A DNA stretch of 64,000 nucleotides, from the NCBI RefSeq assembly GCF_002261215.1, contig NZ_NEVS01000004.1:744001-808000 (forward strand), written 5' to 3'. Position 1 is the stretch's first letter. The number at the start of each line of letters is the position of its first letter. Source of the DNA: Bordetella genomosp. 11. GTDB lineage: Bacteria; Pseudomonadota; Gammaproteobacteria; Burkholderiales; Burkholderiaceae_B. A program made the position numbers and the translations under genes. The notes under the pieces were generated by a model. The model saw nothing but the letters and a program-made list of their open reading frames with translations, was not told where the DNA came from and did no database searches. Shown here one piece after another: positions 63,157-64,000 of this stretch.

Positions 63157-63908
63157 GCTGGGGTCTTTTGCTTTCTGAACTTGCGGGCGATCAGGCCGGG
63201 CGCGCGCGGCAGCATGCCGAAAAAGAGACGCGCATGCATGGCGCTGATACGCGCATTGTCGCGCAGGCCCTGGAAGTGCGACACGCCGCCGGCCGGGTAG
63301 ATGACCCGCGTCGGGCACCATATCATGGGCACGCCGCGCCAATGCAGCAGGACCAGCACGGCGATATCGAAATCCATGCGATCGCCGGGATCCCGGCGTT
63401 CCAGCAGGGCCAGGACGGGTGCCAGCGGGTACACGCGAAAGCCGCACATCGCATCCGGGATATCCGTGGATAGCGTGTTGATCCACACCCACAGGCGCGT
63501 CAGCCAGCGCCCGTACAGCCGGCTGCGCGGTGCGTCCGCGCCATAGGCCGGCGCACCGCCCACCAGTGCGGCGGGATGCGCGCGGGAAGCTCGTGCCATC
63601 CCGGGTATGTCGTCCAGCGCATGCTGGCCATCGGCATCGATCTGTAATGCATGCGTATAGCCCAGGCCGGCGGCGTGGCGCAGGCCGTCCTGCACGGCGC
63701 GGCCCTTGCCGCCGTTGCGCGGCCGGCGCACCAGCGTGGCGCGGCCCGCTGCCGCCAGGGCATCCAGGCGTTCGGCGCACGGCTGCGCCGATCCGTCATC
63801 CACCAGGATGCAAGGGATGCCATGGGCGAGTACGCGTTCGACCACGTCGCCGACCGTGTCGCCGTGGTTGTAGACGGGGATGACGGCGCAGAGCCGGTGC
63901 GTCGTCAT
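63153..63908 (-). CDS. Glycosyltransferase family 2 protein
   Basis: A 251-residue GT-A glycosyltransferase of the dolichol-phosphate mannosyltransferase-like group. AVIPVYNHGDTVGDVVE opens the nucleotide-sugar fold, ILVDDGSAQP is the first acidic motif, and QIDADGQH near residue 93 is the DxD metal site. No membrane helix is clear. It would add a sugar to the lipid head of the product. It overlaps both neighbours by ATGA. Confidence 0.9.
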   Translation of the reverse strand: MTTHRLCAVIPVYNHGDTVGDVVERVLAHGIPCILVDDGSAQPCAERLDALAAAGRATLVRRPRNGGKGRAVQDGLRHAAGLGYTHALQIDADGQHALDDIPGMARASRAHPAALVGGAPAYGADAPRSRLYGRWLTRLWVWINTLSTDIPDAMCGFRVYPLAPVLALLERRDPGDRMDFDIAVLVLLHWRGVPMIWCPTRVIYPAGGVSHFQGLRDNARISAMHARLFFGMLPRAPGLIARKFRKQKTPA

Positions 63909-64000
63909 GATGCGGCCCCCGCCGCGGCGGCCGCGGCCAGGATGCGGCCGGACGAGCAGGGCTGGCCGTCGGAGCGGTACTCGAAATACAGCTTGGCCCG
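63905..64000 (-). CDS. 3' end of an upstream cluster gene (31 codons visible)
   Basis: Only the last 31 codons and stop are inside the window: an Arg-Ala-Lys-Leu-Tyr start of the visible part, CSSGRIL, and an Ala-rich end. Its stop overlaps the glycosyltransferase start (ATGA). The SSGR element and its position fit the hotdog dehydratase or acyl-AMP ligase/dehydratase that precedes the glycosyltransferase in aryl-polyene clusters, but the fragment is too short for a firm call. Confidence 0.45.
   Translation of the reverse strand, partial: RAKLYFEYRSDGQPCSSGRILAAAAAAGAAS

Overview
The window looks like chromosomal DNA of a Bordetella/Achromobacter-type betaproteobacterium (Alcaligenaceae). 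Reasons are the high GC content, a Bug-type (TctC-like) periplasmic receptor, the core order rpmI-rplT-pheS-pheT-ihfA-merR-tRNA-Pro, a Burkholderiales-type porin, and dense same-strand operons joined by ATGA stop/start overlaps. I see no rRNA, CRISPR array, phage or insertion sequence. The genus is an inference from gene content, not a database match.

Layout from left to right. Bases 1-5348 hold a catabolic locus: a leftward flavin reductase and a truncated IclR regulator diverge from a rightward set (Bug receptor, RidA-like protein, PDC-lactonase-like amidohydrolase, fumarylacetoacetase-like hydrolase, 2-oxo-hept-3-enedioate-type hydratase) that resembles the lower half of a ring-cleavage pathway. 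Bases 5447-7744 encode a Tat-exported phospholipase C. After a promoter-bearing non-coding stretch comes the translation core rpmI-rplT-(terminator/attenuator)-pheST-ihfA-merR and tRNA-Pro(GGG), closed by a perfect hairpin that leads into T-rich 15-bp tandem repeats. Bases 13960-22348 carry an unknown protein, a porin, a KaiC-like ATPase with a stand-alone receiver protein, small lipoproteins and orphans, an HpaI-type aldolase and an AGE-family epimerase.

Bases 22389-42382 are a mosaic of mostly short units: a molybdenum hydroxylase pair (2Fe-2S subunit plus molybdopterin subunit) divergent from a MocA-like cofactor cytidylyltransferase, an Atm1-type ABC exporter, an aldo/keto reductase, a LysR/amidase pair, a 6-phosphogluconate-dehydrogenase-like protein, a PP2A-like phosphatase, PBP1A, an AraC/MFS pair, an S9 peptidase, a lipoprotein, a PaaI-like thioesterase and DNA polymerase IV.

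Two larger systems fill the right third. Bases 42373-51512 are a carbohydrate or polyol operon under a divergent LacI regulator: binding protein, SDR, two permeases, zinc alcohol dehydrogenase, MalK-type ATPase, PfkB kinase and class I aldolase. The kinase and aldolase look most like YihV and YihT/LacD, which suggests phosphorylation of a ketose (possibly a sulfo-sugar) followed by aldol cleavage. Bases 53238-64000 are the promoter-distal part of a cluster that matches aryl-polyene biosynthesis: two ketosynthases, ketoreductase, dehydratase, DUF3261 lipoprotein, FAD oxidoreductase, MMPL exporter, LolA-like carrier, thioesterase, LpxL-like acyltransferase and glycosyltransferase. It runs off the right edge. 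Between these two systems, at 51513-52177, lies a gene-free stretch with a 35-bp perfect inverted repeat.
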